Source of the DNA: Actinomycetota bacterium
GTDB taxonomy: Bacteria > Actinomycetota > Thermoleophilia > Gaiellales > Gaiellaceae
Length of the DNA: 64,000 bases
Assembly: GCA_003162055.1 (NCBI GenBank)
Contig: PMNA01000030.1
Location: 1-64,000, forward strand
Reading direction: 5' to 3'
Position 1 is the first letter of the stretch, and each line of letters starts with the position of its first letter. Under the pieces are notes generated by a model, which saw only the letters and a list, made by a program, of their open reading frames with translations, was not told the DNA's origin and searched no databases. Positions 26,022-35,459 of the stretch are shown in pieces. The translations under genes and the position numbers were made by a program.

Positions 26022-26576
26022 ATGAACGAGCAAGCGCTTCGCCGTTCGCAGGCCCAGATTCCGAATGCGCTGACGGTATTCAGGATTCTGCTGGTCCCGG
26101 TCTTCGTCGCGTTCGTGCTTCGTTCCGACCAGGGCTGGACGGTCACCGGCGCGATCATCTTCGGCGCCGCCGGCGTGACCGATCAGGTCGACGGTTGGCT
26201 GGCCCGCCGCTGGCACGTCGAGTCGCGTTTCGGGCAACTCGCGGATCCGCTCGCCGATCGGTTGATGATCGACGCCGCCGTGATCCTGCTCTGGCACGCG
26301 GGCAGGCTGCCGCTGATCGCGCTCCTGGTCATCCTCGGTAGAGACGTGCTTCTCCTCGGCGGTTACAGATTCGTGATGGAGCGCGGCTATGACTTCAAGG
26401 TGAATCAGATCGGCAAGGCCGGCACCTGGCTGCTCTATGCGGGCCTGGGCCTGATCCTGATCACCAAGCACGGCACCGAATGGCCGCTCTACGTCTTCTG
26501 GACCGGGCTCGCGCTGGCACTCGGCGCCGGGCTGATCTACGTCGCGCGCGCGCTCAAGGTGGTGCTGTCCAGGTGA
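26022..26576 (+). CDS. pgsA: CDP-alcohol phosphatidyltransferase (PgsA-like)
   Basis: 184 aa membrane protein. The full family motif D-x2-DG-x2-AR-x8-G-x3-D-x3-D is present in [12 protein letters not shown] followed by [11 protein letters not shown]. The most likely product is phosphatidylglycerophosphate, but other CDP-alcohol transferases share this motif. It overlaps the next gene by 4 bases (GTGA). Confidence 0.88.
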   Translation: MNEQALRRSQAQIPNALTVFRILLVPVFVAFVLRSDQGWTVTGAIIFGAAGVTDQVDGWLARRWHVESRFGQLADPLADRLMIDAAVILLWHAGRLPLIALLVILGRDVLLLGGYRFVMERGYDFKVNQIGKAGTWLLYAGLGLILITKHGTEWPLYVFWTGLALALGAGLIYVARALKVVLSR

Positions 26577-29101
26577 AGGCGATCGTCATGGCCGGGGGAG
26601 AGGGCACGCGCCTGCGCCCGCTCACCTCGAACCAGCCCAAGCCGATGGTGCCGATCGTGGGCAAGCCCTGCATGGAGCACATCCTCGAGCTCCTGCACGC
26701 GCAGGGCATCGACGACGTGGCCATCACGCTCGCCTTCATGCCGCAGGCGATCCGCACCTATTTCGGCGACGGAGAGGCGCTCGGGATGTCGATCGAATAC
26801 TCGGTCGAAGAAGAGCCGTTGGGCACGGCCGGATCGGTCAAGATGGCGGCCCGCGATATCGATGAGCCCTTCCTCGTAATCTCCGGCGACGCGCTCTGCG
26901 ACGTCGATCTGAACGCGCTGGTGAAATACCACAGCGAGCACGGAGGCGCGGCGACGATTGGCCTCAAATCGGTCGACAACCCGCTCGAGTTCGGGATCGT
27001 AGTCACCGACGACGACGGGCGGGTCGAGCGCTTCCTCGAGAAGCCCTCCTGGGGCCAGGTCTTCTCGGACACCATCAACACCGGCATCTACGTGCTCGAC
27101 CCCGAGGTTCTGCATCACGTTCCCGCCGGGCGCCCGTTCGACTTCTCGGCCGACCTCTTCCCGCTCCTGCTCGAGATGGGCAGGCCGATCTACGGTTGCG
27201 TTCTCGACGGCTACTGGCAAGACATCGGAAACCTCGATCAATACCGACAGGCGAACTTCGACGCCCTCGACGAAAAGGTTCAACTGAAGATCCCGGGCAT
27301 CCGCCTGCGCGGCGACATCTGGATCGGGGAGGGCGTCGAAATCGACGACCTGGAGTCGATCGAGGGCCCGGCCTTCATCGGCAACTACTCGCGCCTGGCC
27401 AAGGACGCCAGTCTGGGCGCCTACTCGGTGCTCGGCGCGAGCGTCACCCTGCGCGAGCGGGCCCGCGTCTCGCACTCGGTGCTCGATTCGGCAACCCACG
27501 TCGGGCGGAACACTTCGATCGAGGGCGCCGTGATCGGCCGCTCCTGCGACATTCGCTCGCACGTTCGCGTACACGAGGGCGCGGCGATCGGAGACGAGGT
27601 CGCGATCGGAGCCGAGGGCGTCATCTGGCCGGGCGTGCATATCTACCCGTACAAGGAAGTCGAGTCCGGCGCCCAGATCCACGAGAACCTCATCTGGGAG
27701 TCACGGGCGACTACACGCCTTTTCGGCCAGGACGGCGTGATCGGTCTCGTCAACGTCGATCTGACGCCGGAAATGGCTGTGCGCCTGGCCGCTGCCACGG
27801 GCACGGCGTTGAAGCAGGGCGCCCGCGTCGTCACCAGCCGTGAAGCGCCCACCGCCTGCCGCATGATCAAGCGGGCGCTGATCTCGGGGCTCAACTCGAC
27901 CGGTGTCGACGTCGCCGACCTGCGTATCTTGCCGGCCGCGATAAACAGGCACCTGCTCAAGGCCGAAAGCTACGAGCTCGGCATTCACGTCGGCTGTAGC
28001 GCAACCGACCCCGAGGTCATCCAGATTCGCTTCTTCGAACCGCCGGGCATTCAACTCGGCGAGCGGCTGCAGAAGCAGATCACCAAGCATTTCTCGCGCA
28101 TGGAACTGCGCCGCACCACCGCCGACGAAGTGGGCGGAATAAGCTACCCGGCCCGCGCGCGCGAGACTTACGCCCAAGATCTGCTCGATTCGATCGACCT
28201 AGAGCTGGTGCGGGCGCGCAATTTCAGGCTGGTGATCGACTATGGCTACTCGGCGGCGTCCTACGTGCTACCGCTGATGCTCGCGCCGCTCGGGGTCGAG
28301 GTTGTCTCGGCGCACGGATTCATAGTTGAGCGGTTAAACCAGACTCAACCGATCCCCGAGTCGCTTACGCAGGCAAGAAAGTTGGTCACGGCGGCCAACG
28401 CCGATCTCGGGGCGGCCTTTGATCGGGCCGGCGAGCGCCTGCATCTAATCGACGAGCAGGGTAACGAGATTCCAGTCGAGAAGGTGCTGCTTCTCTTCCT
28501 CAGCCTGATCGGCGCGAGTAAGCGTCGCGGCAAGGTTGCCTTCCCGGTCACGGTCACGAGTCAGGTCGAGAAACTGGCCAAGAAGTCCGGGCTGGAGGTG
28601 ATTCGTACGCGCGCCTCGCTGGTAGATCTGACAAGAGAAGCCGCCGGTGAGGGCGTCATCTTCGCGGGTGCAGTGGGCGGGGGATATGTCTTTCCCGATT
28701 TTCTTCCCGCTTATGACGCCGTGGCGAGCCTCTGCAAGCTGCTCGAGCTGTTGGCAGCTGTGCCGCAGCCCATCTCGGAGCTCGTCTCGAAGCTCCCGCC
28801 TAGCACGCTGGTGCACCGCCGTCTTCACTGCCCCTGGGGGAAGAAGGGCCTCGTCATGCGTCTCCTCGTCGAGCGACTGAAGGATCGGAAGCTCGATCTC
28901 ACCGATGGGGTCAAGGTCAGCGACGAGCGCGGCTGGGCGGAGGTCATAACCGACTCCGACGAGCCTGTGGTTCATATTTACGCCGAAGGTGTCAGCCCCG
29001 AGCTCTCGAATGAGCTGGAGAGCGAGATGCGCATCCTCGTCGAAGAAATCCTCGGTTCCGACAACGAAACGAGCGAGGAATCGTCCGCCGGCGCCGATTG
29101 A
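26573..29101 (+). CDS. Sugar-1-phosphate nucleotidyltransferase fused to a degenerate phosphomutase
   Basis: 842 aa from GTG 26573. Residues 1-235 are a nucleotidyltransferase ([19 protein letters not shown] near 154-158, YWQDIGN near 214). Residues 240-375 are left-handed beta-helix repeats. Residues 385-825 align with the phosphohexomutase fold, but its four catalytic loops are altered: TASHNP position reads GCSATDP (474-480), the metal loop DGDGDR reads DRAGER (617-622), the sugar loop GExSGH reads GAVGGG (699-704), and the RPSGTEP loop reads TDSDEP (793-798). The first half probably makes GDP-mannose or a similar nucleotide sugar. The second half is probably non-catalytic. Confidence 0.85.
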   Translation: MKAIVMAGGEGTRLRPLTSNQPKPMVPIVGKPCMEHILELLHAQGIDDVAITLAFMPQAIRTYFGDGEALGMSIEYSVEEEPLGTAGSVKMAARDIDEPFLVISGDALCDVDLNALVKYHSEHGGAATIGLKSVDNPLEFGIVVTDDDGRVERFLEKPSWGQVFSDTINTGIYVLDPEVLHHVPAGRPFDFSADLFPLLLEMGRPIYGCVLDGYWQDIGNLDQYRQANFDALDEKVQLKIPGIRLRGDIWIGEGVEIDDLESIEGPAFIGNYSRLAKDASLGAYSVLGASVTLRERARVSHSVLDSATHVGRNTSIEGAVIGRSCDIRSHVRVHEGAAIGDEVAIGAEGVIWPGVHIYPYKEVESGAQIHENLIWESRATTRLFGQDGVIGLVNVDLTPEMAVRLAAATGTALKQGARVVTSREAPTACRMIKRALISGLNSTGVDVADLRILPAAINRHLLKAESYELGIHVGCSATDPEVIQIRFFEPPGIQLGERLQKQITKHFSRMELRRTTADEVGGISYPARARETYAQDLLDSIDLELVRARNFRLVIDYGYSAASYVLPLMLAPLGVEVVSAHGFIVERLNQTQPIPESLTQARKLVTAANADLGAAFDRAGERLHLIDEQGNEIPVEKVLLLFLSLIGASKRRGKVAFPVTVTSQVEKLAKKSGLEVIRTRASLVDLTREAAGEGVIFAGAVGGGYVFPDFLPAYDAVASLCKLLELLAAVPQPISELVSKLPPSTLVHRRLHCPWGKKGLVMRLLVERLKDRKLDLTDGVKVSDERGWAEVITDSDEPVVHIYAEGVSPELSNELESEMRILVEEILGSDNETSEESSAGAD

Positions 29102-29160
29102 CCCCTGGAAGGCCGCCTGCTTTACTGGGCAGAGCGGGATAACAGACGAAAGGCTTAAGC

Positions 29161-29415
29161 GTGGAACCACTTGCTGACCTCACCACCCTCTCCGATGACG
29201 AGCTTCGCAGCCTGATCGCGGACTTGAAAAAGGAAGAAGACGAGCTCTCTTATAAGCGCCGTCTCCTGCACGGGAAGATCGACATCCTGCGCGCCGAGCT
29301 AGTCGCCCGGCTGCAGAAATCGGTTGAAGGGGGCGAGGGCACTATCAGTACCGATATCGACAAACTGACCGAAATTCTCGCCGCCAAAGCACCACCACCC
29401 GACGAATTCGAGTGA
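29161..29415 (+). CDS. RsiG-like c-di-GMP-responsive anti-sigma protein
   Basis: 84 aa, almost wholly helical. It carries E26-x3-S30-x2-R33-x3-H37-x3-D41, which matches the RsiG c-di-GMP motif E(X)3S(X)2R(X)3Q(X)3D except for His in place of Gln. In Streptomyces and Rubrobacter, RsiG binds c-di-GMP and holds a WhiG-type sigma. GTG start with AAAGG nine bases upstream. No WhiG gene is in the window; the partner would lie elsewhere. It overlaps the FHA gene by 4 bases. Confidence 0.7.
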   Translation: MEPLADLTTLSDDELRSLIADLKKEEDELSYKRRLLHGKIDILRAELVARLQKSVEGGEGTISTDIDKLTEILAAKAPPPDEFE

Positions 29416-29873
29416 GCTATTTTTACTGTCCCCAGTGCGGTTTTCAGAATCCGGAAGCCGCAAACTTCTGCGCTAAATGCGGCGCGCTGCTCGTGCACGA
29501 AGAAGCCGGCGCCGAGACGACTCTGGCCCTGACCCCGGATGAGGTCGAAGAGGCGCGGCTTGATCTCGGTGATCTGGGAGTCAAGGGCCCGGCGCTGGTC
29601 GTTCGCACGGGCGGAGGGCTGGCAGGAGAGGTCTTCTCCGCGGTCGGAGAGAACACGACGATCGGGCGCTCGCCCGATTGCGACGTCTTTCTCGACGATG
29701 TGACCGTGTCGCGTCGGCACGCGACCCTCGTACATGACGGATCGCGGTTTCAACTTCGGGACGAAGGAAGCCTCAACGGCACCTTCCTCAACCGCCACAG
29801 GATCGAATCTGCCGAGCTCGCCGACGGCGACGAGGTGCAGATCGGTAAATACCGGCTCACCTTCTTGACCTGA
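29412..29873 (+). CDS. Zinc-ribbon plus FHA domain protein
   Basis: 153 aa. An N-terminal zinc ribbon (CPQCGFQNPEAANFCAKCGA, residues 6-25) is joined by an acidic linker to an FHA domain with TIGRSPDCDVFLDD, VSRRHATL and SLNGTFLN. FHA domains bind phosphothreonine; GarA-like proteins of this type are targets of Ser/Thr kinases. The GTGA overlap with the RsiG-like gene suggests joint expression. Confidence 0.88.
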   Translation: MSYFYCPQCGFQNPEAANFCAKCGALLVHEEAGAETTLALTPDEVEEARLDLGDLGVKGPALVVRTGGGLAGEVFSAVGENTTIGRSPDCDVFLDDVTVSRRHATLVHDGSRFQLRDEGSLNGTFLNRHRIESAELADGDEVQIGKYRLTFLT

Positions 29874-29979
29874 TGCCCGGGCCATCGCGACCCTCGGAGA
29901 TGCTCGAGATCGCAGGCCGCGAGAAACCTCTAGCGAGCGGCTTGTGCGCCGAGCGCCGCGCGGGAAGTGGGGAGGACGA

Positions 29980-30507
29980 GTGACCGTCTCGATCGACGAC
30001 TTGCGCGCGAAGATTCTCGAGGTATCGGACTTTCCCGAGGCTGGACTCAGCTTTCAGGATCTGTCGCTCCTGCTCGCCGATCCCGATTGCTTCCGCACGG
30101 CGGTTGACCTGTTGGCTGAATGGGCCCGACCGAGAAAACCCGAAATAGTGCTGGGCGCGGAGGCGGGTGGCTTCATTCTCGGTGGAGCGCTCGCTTACGT
30201 ACTGGGTGCCGGTTTTGTGGCCACACGGCGCGCGGATCGTCCTTCGGGCGAGGGCGTTCGGGCCGACTGGGAGATGGAGGGGAGTATCGGCTCGCTCGAG
30301 CTGCCGGAGGGATTGATCCCCAAGGGCTCGCGCGTGCTCGTTCACGATGATCTGCTCGCCACCGGTGCTACGGCGCAGGCTAAGGTCGAACTGGTCGAGC
30401 AACTTGGTGGAGAAGTTGTCGGAGTCGTCTTCATGGTCGAGCTTCAGTTGCTCAACGGGCGCCGGCGCCTCGCCGATCACGATGTGCACTCGCTGATCAA
30501 GCTCTAG
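29980..30507 (+). CDS. Adenine phosphoribosyltransferase-like protein
   Basis: 175 aa from GTG 29980 with GGAGG four bases upstream. Type I phosphoribosyltransferase: GAEAGGFILGGALAYVLG, FVATRRADRPSG and the PRPP loop VLVHDDLLATGATA, where the second residue before DD is His where most family members have Val/Asp. The APRT-like layout suggests adenine salvage, but other purine bases cannot be excluded. Confidence 0.78.
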   Translation: MTVSIDDLRAKILEVSDFPEAGLSFQDLSLLLADPDCFRTAVDLLAEWARPRKPEIVLGAEAGGFILGGALAYVLGAGFVATRRADRPSGEGVRADWEMEGSIGSLELPEGLIPKGSRVLVHDDLLATGATAQAKVELVEQLGGEVVGVVFMVELQLLNGRRRLADHDVHSLIKL

Positions 30508-30681
30508 GCGCCCCCGATCGCGCCCGGGCGGCGGGCCTGCTTTTCGCGCGAAGCTCTAAACCGGTCAATCGTCGAACCGCCAGAAGGGTGGCACCCATTG
30601 CTGGAGTGATACGTCTACTCGGAATAGGGATTGAGCGGACGGGCTCTGCCAGCCGATAGTCAGAGTGAAATGAAGGGCGAG

Positions 30682-30888
30682 ATGTCACCACGCAATCCGA
30701 ATCGAGGGGCCGGGCTTTTGCTCGAGCATTTCGCCGCTTTTGATGAGATGGATATGCGGCAAAGAGAGCCTGCCCGTGTTCGCCTACAGCGGGCGCTGGG
30801 CCCGGATCTCTCCAGGCTGCTGCTACGCGCTCTTGCTCGTGAGAGCGAAACGTCAAGCGAGACGGCGTCCGCGGGCCCCGCGGCGTAG
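30682..30888 (+). CDS. Possible small protein, unknown
   Basis: 68 aa from ATG 30682, with AAGGGCGAG directly upstream. The middle (EPARVRLQRALGPDLSRLLLRALARES) forms an amphipathic helix pair. The ends are low complexity. No family is recognised. Antisense frames are also open here, so the call is weak. Confidence 0.35.
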   Translation: MSPRNPNRGAGLLLEHFAAFDEMDMRQREPARVRLQRALGPDLSRLLLRALARESETSSETASAGPAA

Positions 30889-31305
30889 AAACGTCCGCAT
30901 AGTCGAGTTGCCTGAGCGCCGACGGGGCGGATACTCTTCCTGCCAATGGCTTGCCCGTGCTCGACCAGCAAACAAAAAGAGGAGCCGAGCGGGTGGCGAT
31001 TTCGTCAGCCGCTCCCGTTGAACGTCCCGCCGAAGCGGTTCGACCTACGGGTGCGACGTCAACCTACTCTCGCTCCCTACTCGGCTCCCTTCGCCAAGTC
31101 GTTGGCACTTTCGTCTGCCCTGCCGTCCGGCGTTCGGCTGCCGCCTAGTGCCCTTCGGCGGGGCTTCGCTCTACTCATGCCCCGTGCTTAACGCAAGTGG
31201 AAATCTAAACTATGCAACCAAGTAATACAAGGCCAAAAACCGAATGAAAAGTCGCAAATTGCGGCATAATGTTTTCTACATTTTCCACATAGAAAAGGCG
31301 GTGCT
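30889..31305. other. Mostly non-coding region, AT-rich at its right end
   Basis: 417 bases. A 51-codon frame (GTG 30993 to TAG 31146-31148, AGAGGAG eight bases upstream) has weak coding character and is noted only. From about 31190 to 31300 the base composition drops to roughly 40% GC, unlike the surroundings, and probably holds the uppP promoter (CATAAT at 31265-31270, no clear -35). Confidence 0.4.
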
Positions 31306-31325
31306 GTGGACAGTTCTGTGGATAT
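31281..31325. promoter_or_regulatory. Cluster of three DnaA-box-like 9-mers
   Basis: TTTTCCACA (31281-31289), and in the opposite orientation TGTGGACAG (31305-31313) and TGTGGATAT (31317-31325), match the DnaA box TTATCCACA at 8, 7 and 8 of 9 positions. They lie in the AT-rich leader and first codons of uppP. They could bind DnaA as a regulatory cluster. No dnaA or dnaN gene is near, so an origin is not claimed. Confidence 0.35.
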
Positions 31326-32292
31326 ATCGGATCCTGAATCCAAAGGGTCGTCGTTTTTCTCGCGGCGCCTACTTTTCGTACTCGCCGGAATCGCTCTCGT
31401 AGCGGCCGTCCTGCTGGCTCTACTGGGGGTGGGGGAGAAGAGCGGAGCGCTCTCCGACTGGCAGGCGTTCGTTCTCGGTATCACCCAAGGACTAACCGAG
31501 CTTCTTCCCATCTCCTCGTCGGGGCACCTGATTCTTGTGCCCTGGTTGGGGAACTGGCACTACCTCGAAAACCACGAAGTCTTCAACAAGACCTTCGACG
31601 TCGCCCTGCACGTGGGCACGCTCATCGCGGTCGTGGCTTATTTCTGGACAGAGATCGTGGCGATCCTGCGCGCCTGGTTTGGAAGCATCAGGCGGCGGAG
31701 CATCACGAGCCAGGACGAGCGCCTCGCGTGGTTGCTACTCATCGCGACGATTCCGGCTGCGCTTGGCGGGGCGGTAGGGGAGACCTTCATCGAGAAGCGC
31801 CTCGGCCAGCCGTGGCAGATCTCCATCGCGCTGGCGCTATTCGCCGTCGCGCTCTGGCTCGCCGATCGTCTGCCCGAGAATAAGCCGATGACGAAGCTTC
31901 GTTATCGCGACGCGCTGGCGCTGGGTCTCGCGCAGATGCTCGCGCTGGTGCCCGGTGTCTCGCGCTCGGGAATCACGATCACCGGAGCAAGGCTGTTCAA
32001 GCTCGATCGCGACTCAGCCGCGCGGTTCTCATTCTTGATGCTGGTTCCGGTGGTCTTCGGCGCCGCTTTACTCAAGACCGTCAAGGTGCTCGGTTCGGGG
32101 CTTCCGGCCGGCTGGGCGGGGCCCTTCGCCGTCGGCATCCTTGCCGCCGCGGGTAGCGGCCTGGTGGCGATTTGGGGACTACTCGGCTACCTGCGCCGCC
32201 ACGATTACTCGCTGTTCGTCATCTACAGGCTGCTCGCGGCGCTGGCCGTGTTGATCCTGATCATCTCGGGAGTGCGCGGCTCGACCTTCTAG
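31306..32292 (+). CDS. uppP: Undecaprenyl-diphosphatase (BacA/UppP)
   Basis: 328 aa membrane protein. Signatures: GITQGLTELLPISSSGHLIL (about residues 64-83) and PGVSRSGITITGARLF in the second half. It dephosphorylates C55-PP outside the membrane to recycle the wall carrier made by UppS. The N-terminus is about 30 residues longer than in E. coli and includes an extra hydrophobic helix. GTG start. Confidence 0.94.
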   Translation: MDSSVDISDPESKGSSFFSRRLLFVLAGIALVAAVLLALLGVGEKSGALSDWQAFVLGITQGLTELLPISSSGHLILVPWLGNWHYLENHEVFNKTFDVALHVGTLIAVVAYFWTEIVAILRAWFGSIRRRSITSQDERLAWLLLIATIPAALGGAVGETFIEKRLGQPWQISIALALFAVALWLADRLPENKPMTKLRYRDALALGLAQMLALVPGVSRSGITITGARLFKLDRDSAARFSFLMLVPVVFGAALLKTVKVLGSGLPAGWAGPFAVGILAAAGSGLVAIWGLLGYLRRHDYSLFVIYRLLAALAVLILIISGVRGSTF

Positions 32293-32395
32293 AGCGTTCG
32301 TAAGTAGAGGCAGTTTTTCTCCGCCGCCGCGAGGTGGGAGGTAGCCGTACGGTCGTCGAACGGTCGTGAAATTCAGCTACTTGACATAACACTGG

Positions 32396-32883
32396 TTATC
32401 GTGCACGCGCGTAGCCATCGAGCTGCGGTCGGGAATCCTTGAAGATCCGGTACTCGTTGCGCTCCAACTCGGGAACGAAACGAACCCAGGCGAACCCGGT
32501 TTTTTGCAGTAGGTGAATCGAGGCCAGGTTCCCGCGCCTTGCGACGGGCAGTGCCGGCCGTGGCGGCGATCGTCGAAGCCGTAGGCGAGCGACTCGAGCA
32601 CGAGCTCTGTGGCGAGCCCGCGAGCCCAACAAGCCCAATCGAAGTAGTAGGCGATCTCGGGCCCCCACTCCGGCTCGCCGGGATCTTTATTCAGGCCGCC
32701 CCAGCCGACAACCCGGTCTTCGGTAGCCAGAACCGCTGTCCAGGACTCAAAGCCGTCTTCGGCGAAGCGGGCCGCATATTCCTCGAGACGGGTGGCGGTC
32801 GCCTCGCGGCTCGGCGAGCAGTACGTGTAGTGCATCGCCTCGGGGTCGCCCTGAATCGCGAAGAGCGAAGGTGGCCCTACCAT
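32396..32883 (-). pseudogene. Frameshifted GNAT acetyltransferase
   Basis: The 5' part (from 32883) encodes a GNAT start (SLFAIQGDPEAM, WTAVLATEDRVVGWGGLN, EIAYYFDWACWARGLATELV). Near 32535-32560 the reading frame changes, and the expected continuation (ARRGNLASIHLLQKTGFAWV, VPELERNEYRIFK) is found in another minus frame ending at 32396. Upstream of the ATG, four codons (I-R-P-V) extend the family N-terminus but meet a TAG at 32896-32898. Two lesions in one short gene favour decay over a single sequencing error. Functional loss is likely. Confidence 0.75.
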
Positions 32884-33122
32884 GACGGGCCTAATCTAGT
32901 TTCTTCAACCCCTTTTCTGGCGCTGGTGCCAGACACTATTTCTGTCGAAGGTTGCCAAATGGCGACTCGCGATATTTCGCTCACGGCAGGCTCGCGCAGC
33001 TGCCGTGGCTCGATAATCACCCCCTTTCGAGCGAAAAACCCATAATTAGCATTGATTTACGGCGGGAATGGTGTTTGCTTCCATAAGGGGCAGGACGGCC
33101 GCGCGGGCTCGCGCCTGGAACT

Positions 33123-34178
33123 ATGACGATCGATATCGACACTTTCCTGGAAAGTGAGGAGGTACGACACCTTCTCGACGCCGCTGAGCACGCGGGCTCG
33201 ATCCGCGCCGGCGAAGTGCTCGACCTGATCGAGCTCTTCGACCTCGACGCTTACGACATTGACGGCCTCTACCGCGAGCTGGAGCAGCGCGGAATCGAGG
33301 TAACCGAGGATGAGGCCGAGGTCGCCGCGCCGGTCAATCCAGCGGCGGCGCTCTCCTACGAGACCACCACCGACGCGCTTCAGCTCTTTCTGCGCGAGGC
33401 CGGGCGCCATCCGCTGCTCACCGCCTGCCAGGAGGTCGAGCTGGCCAAGCGAATCGAGCGCGGCGACGGACGTGCGAAGCAGAGAATGATTCAGTCGAAC
33501 CTGCGCCTGGTCGTCTCGATCGCCAAGAACTACCGCAATCAGGGTCTCCCCTTCCTCGACCTGATTCAGGAGGGAACGCTGGGCTTGATCCGTGCCGTCG
33601 AGAAGTTCGACTGGCGCCGCGGCTTCAAGTTCTCGACCTATGCCACCTGGTGGATACGCCAGGCGGTGGCCCGTGCGCTGGCCGACAAGGCGCGCACGAT
33701 TCGAATGCCTGTGCACATTGTCGAGCGGCTGCAGAAGATGAACCGCGCCGAGCGCACGCTCTGGACGCAGCTGGGGCGCGAGCCGACGCTCGAGGAGGTC
33801 GCCGAGGAGGCCGGTCTTCCCGCCCAGCAAGCCTACGAGGTCAAGGCCGCCGCCCGCGCTTCGACCAGCCTCGACCAGCCGGTCGGCGACGACGAGGACG
33901 CCGTCTTCGGTGATTTCGTGCCCGGGGAAGGGCCGCTGCCCGAGGAGGAGGTGGAAGTCTCGCTACGCTCTCAGGCCCTCTCGCAGGCGCTGCACGTCTT
34001 GCCCGAGCGCGAGCGGACCGTGCTTCTAATGCGTTACGGCATCGAGGGCAACGAGCCCCGGACGCTCGAGGAGATCGGTCGCTGCCTCAGCCTGACACGC
34101 GAGCGGGTGCGCCAGATCGAGGTCGAGGCACTACGTCAGCTCTCGCGCCTGCGCGAGATGCAGTCGGTTTCCCGGTAA
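33123..34178 (+). CDS. Sigma-70 family RNA polymerase sigma factor (primary-like)
   Basis: 351 aa. Residues about 1-65 resemble a short region 1.1, then region 1.2 ([17 protein letters not shown]), 2 ([48 protein letters not shown]), 3 and 4 ([21 protein letters not shown]). These are group 1/2 features. A second sigma gene of the same class lies convergently 173 bases away. Which of the two is the housekeeping factor cannot be told. Confidence 0.9.
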   Translation: MTIDIDTFLESEEVRHLLDAAEHAGSIRAGEVLDLIELFDLDAYDIDGLYRELEQRGIEVTEDEAEVAAPVNPAAALSYETTTDALQLFLREAGRHPLLTACQEVELAKRIERGDGRAKQRMIQSNLRLVVSIAKNYRNQGLPFLDLIQEGTLGLIRAVEKFDWRRGFKFSTYATWWIRQAVARALADKARTIRMPVHIVERLQKMNRAERTLWTQLGREPTLEEVAEEAGLPAQQAYEVKAAARASTSLDQPVGDDEDAVFGDFVPGEGPLPEEEVEVSLRSQALSQALHVLPERERTVLLMRYGIEGNEPRTLEEIGRCLSLTRERVRQIEVEALRQLSRLREMQSVSR

Positions 34179-34295
34179 TAGTCTCACGACTTTTCCCGGA
34201 TAGTCGAGTGCGTCGTTCAGCTCTGACGCCTCATCGTCGAATAGCGCCAGGTATACGCCGCCGAGCTTGTTTCCGTCGGCGTCGGTGACTCGCAC
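34131..34295 (-). CDS. Small ORF between the two sigma genes, possibly a gene remnant
   Basis: 54 aa from GTG 34295 to TAG 34131. The first 31 residues ([20 protein letters not shown], then [10 protein letters not shown]) read like a real small-domain protein with GC-rich third positions. The last 17 codons run antisense into the 3' end of the upstream sigma gene and look random. No ribosome site is evident. It may be the intact 5' part of a truncated gene. Confidence 0.35.
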   Translation of the reverse strand: MRVTDADGNKLGGVYLALFDDEASELNDALDYPGKVVRLLPGNRLHLAQARELT

Positions 34296-34351
34296 GGGGC
34301 GAGTTTACGTAGCGGTCTTTGCTAACGCTCGTGAACTGAAGAGGAGCTTGG

Positions 34352-35365
34352 CTACGTGCGCAGGTAGTGCTCAAGGTCGGGGGCGACCATACGCAGCTCG
34401 CGCAGCGCGCGGGACTCGAGCTGGCGCACGCGCTCGCGCGTGATGCCGAGCTCGGAGCCGACCTCCTCGAGCGTTCGCGACTGCTGCCCGTCGAGGCCGA
34501 AGCGCGCGCTCAGAACGTGACGCATGCGCGGGTTCAGCTTGTCCAGCGCAACCCCCAGCTCGACCGAGCGAAGACGGTCGGAGGTGGCGCCGTCCGGCGA
34601 CTCGGTCTTCGTGTCCTCGATCAGGTCGCCGTAGAGGCTCTCGCCGTCCCCGACCGGGGTCTCCAAGCTGACCGGATCCTCGACCAGATCGAGCAGCTGA
34701 ATCACGCGCTCGACCGGGAAGCCGCTCTCTTTCGCCAGCTCCTCGATGGTCGGATCACGGTTGACCTTCTGCGCCAGCACGCGGCGGGTGCGCATCAGCC
34801 GGCGCACCTGCTCGGCCACGTGGACGGGGAGGCGAATGGTGCGGCCCTGATCGGCCAGCGCTCTCGTGACCGCCTGGCGAATCCACCAGGTGGCGTAGGT
34901 CGAGAGCTTGTAGCCCATGCGGTAGTCGAATTTCTCGACCGCGCGAATCAACCCGAGGTTACCCTCCTGAATCAGGTCGAGCAGCGGTACGCCCGCCTTC
35001 GTGTAGTGGCGGGTAATCGACATCACGAGGCGCAGGTTCGACTCGATCAGCTTGCTCTTGGCGTCCTCGTCGCCCTCGTCCTTGCGCCTGGCCAGCTCGC
35101 GCTCTTCGGCGGGCGTGAGGAGTGGCCCGTCACCTATCTGCCGAACGTAGAGCTTGAGCGGGTCGGAAGTCTGAGTGGCGTAGGCGGCGATCTCTTCGTC
35201 GTCGGCCTCTTCCTCTTGCACCAGCTCGGTTAGCTCGGCTTCTTCTTCGACTGCCGCTACGAGTTTCGGATCCTCTTGCTCGACATCGTGGACTAACTCC
35301 AGCTTTGGCGGAGCGGGCCTCGATGCCGGGAGTGGATGCGGGAGGATCGGCTGTGCCACGCTCAC
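34352..35365 (-). CDS. Sigma-70 family RNA polymerase sigma factor (RpoD-type)
   Basis: 337 aa from GTG 35365. An acidic N-terminal stretch (residues about 30-62) precedes region 1.2 (DPLKLYVRQIGDGPLLT), region 2 ([53 protein letters not shown]), region 3 and region 4.2 (RTLEEVGSELGITRERVRQLE). Complete group 1/2 set. Its 3' end faces that of the other sigma gene. Confidence 0.9.
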   Translation of the reverse strand: MSVAQPILPHPLPASRPAPPKLELVHDVEQEDPKLVAAVEEEAELTELVQEEEADDEEIAAYATQTSDPLKLYVRQIGDGPLLTPAEERELARRKDEGDEDAKSKLIESNLRLVMSITRHYTKAGVPLLDLIQEGNLGLIRAVEKFDYRMGYKLSTYATWWIRQAVTRALADQGRTIRLPVHVAEQVRRLMRTRRVLAQKVNRDPTIEELAKESGFPVERVIQLLDLVEDPVSLETPVGDGESLYGDLIEDTKTESPDGATSDRLRSVELGVALDKLNPRMRHVLSARFGLDGQQSRTLEEVGSELGITRERVRQLESRALRELRMVAPDLEHYLRT

Positions 35366-35459
35366 TGTATCGGCCCTCAGTGGAGGGGGCTTTACGCAAC
35401 TCCCCCCTTTCTATGGTCGAAACTACCCGTTAGGGGGAGGCACGCCTACCAAGCGCTGG

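Noticed and set aside
31190-31325. Replication origin
   Set aside because: DnaA-like sites are few and no dnaA, dnaN or rpmH is near; reported only as a cluster.
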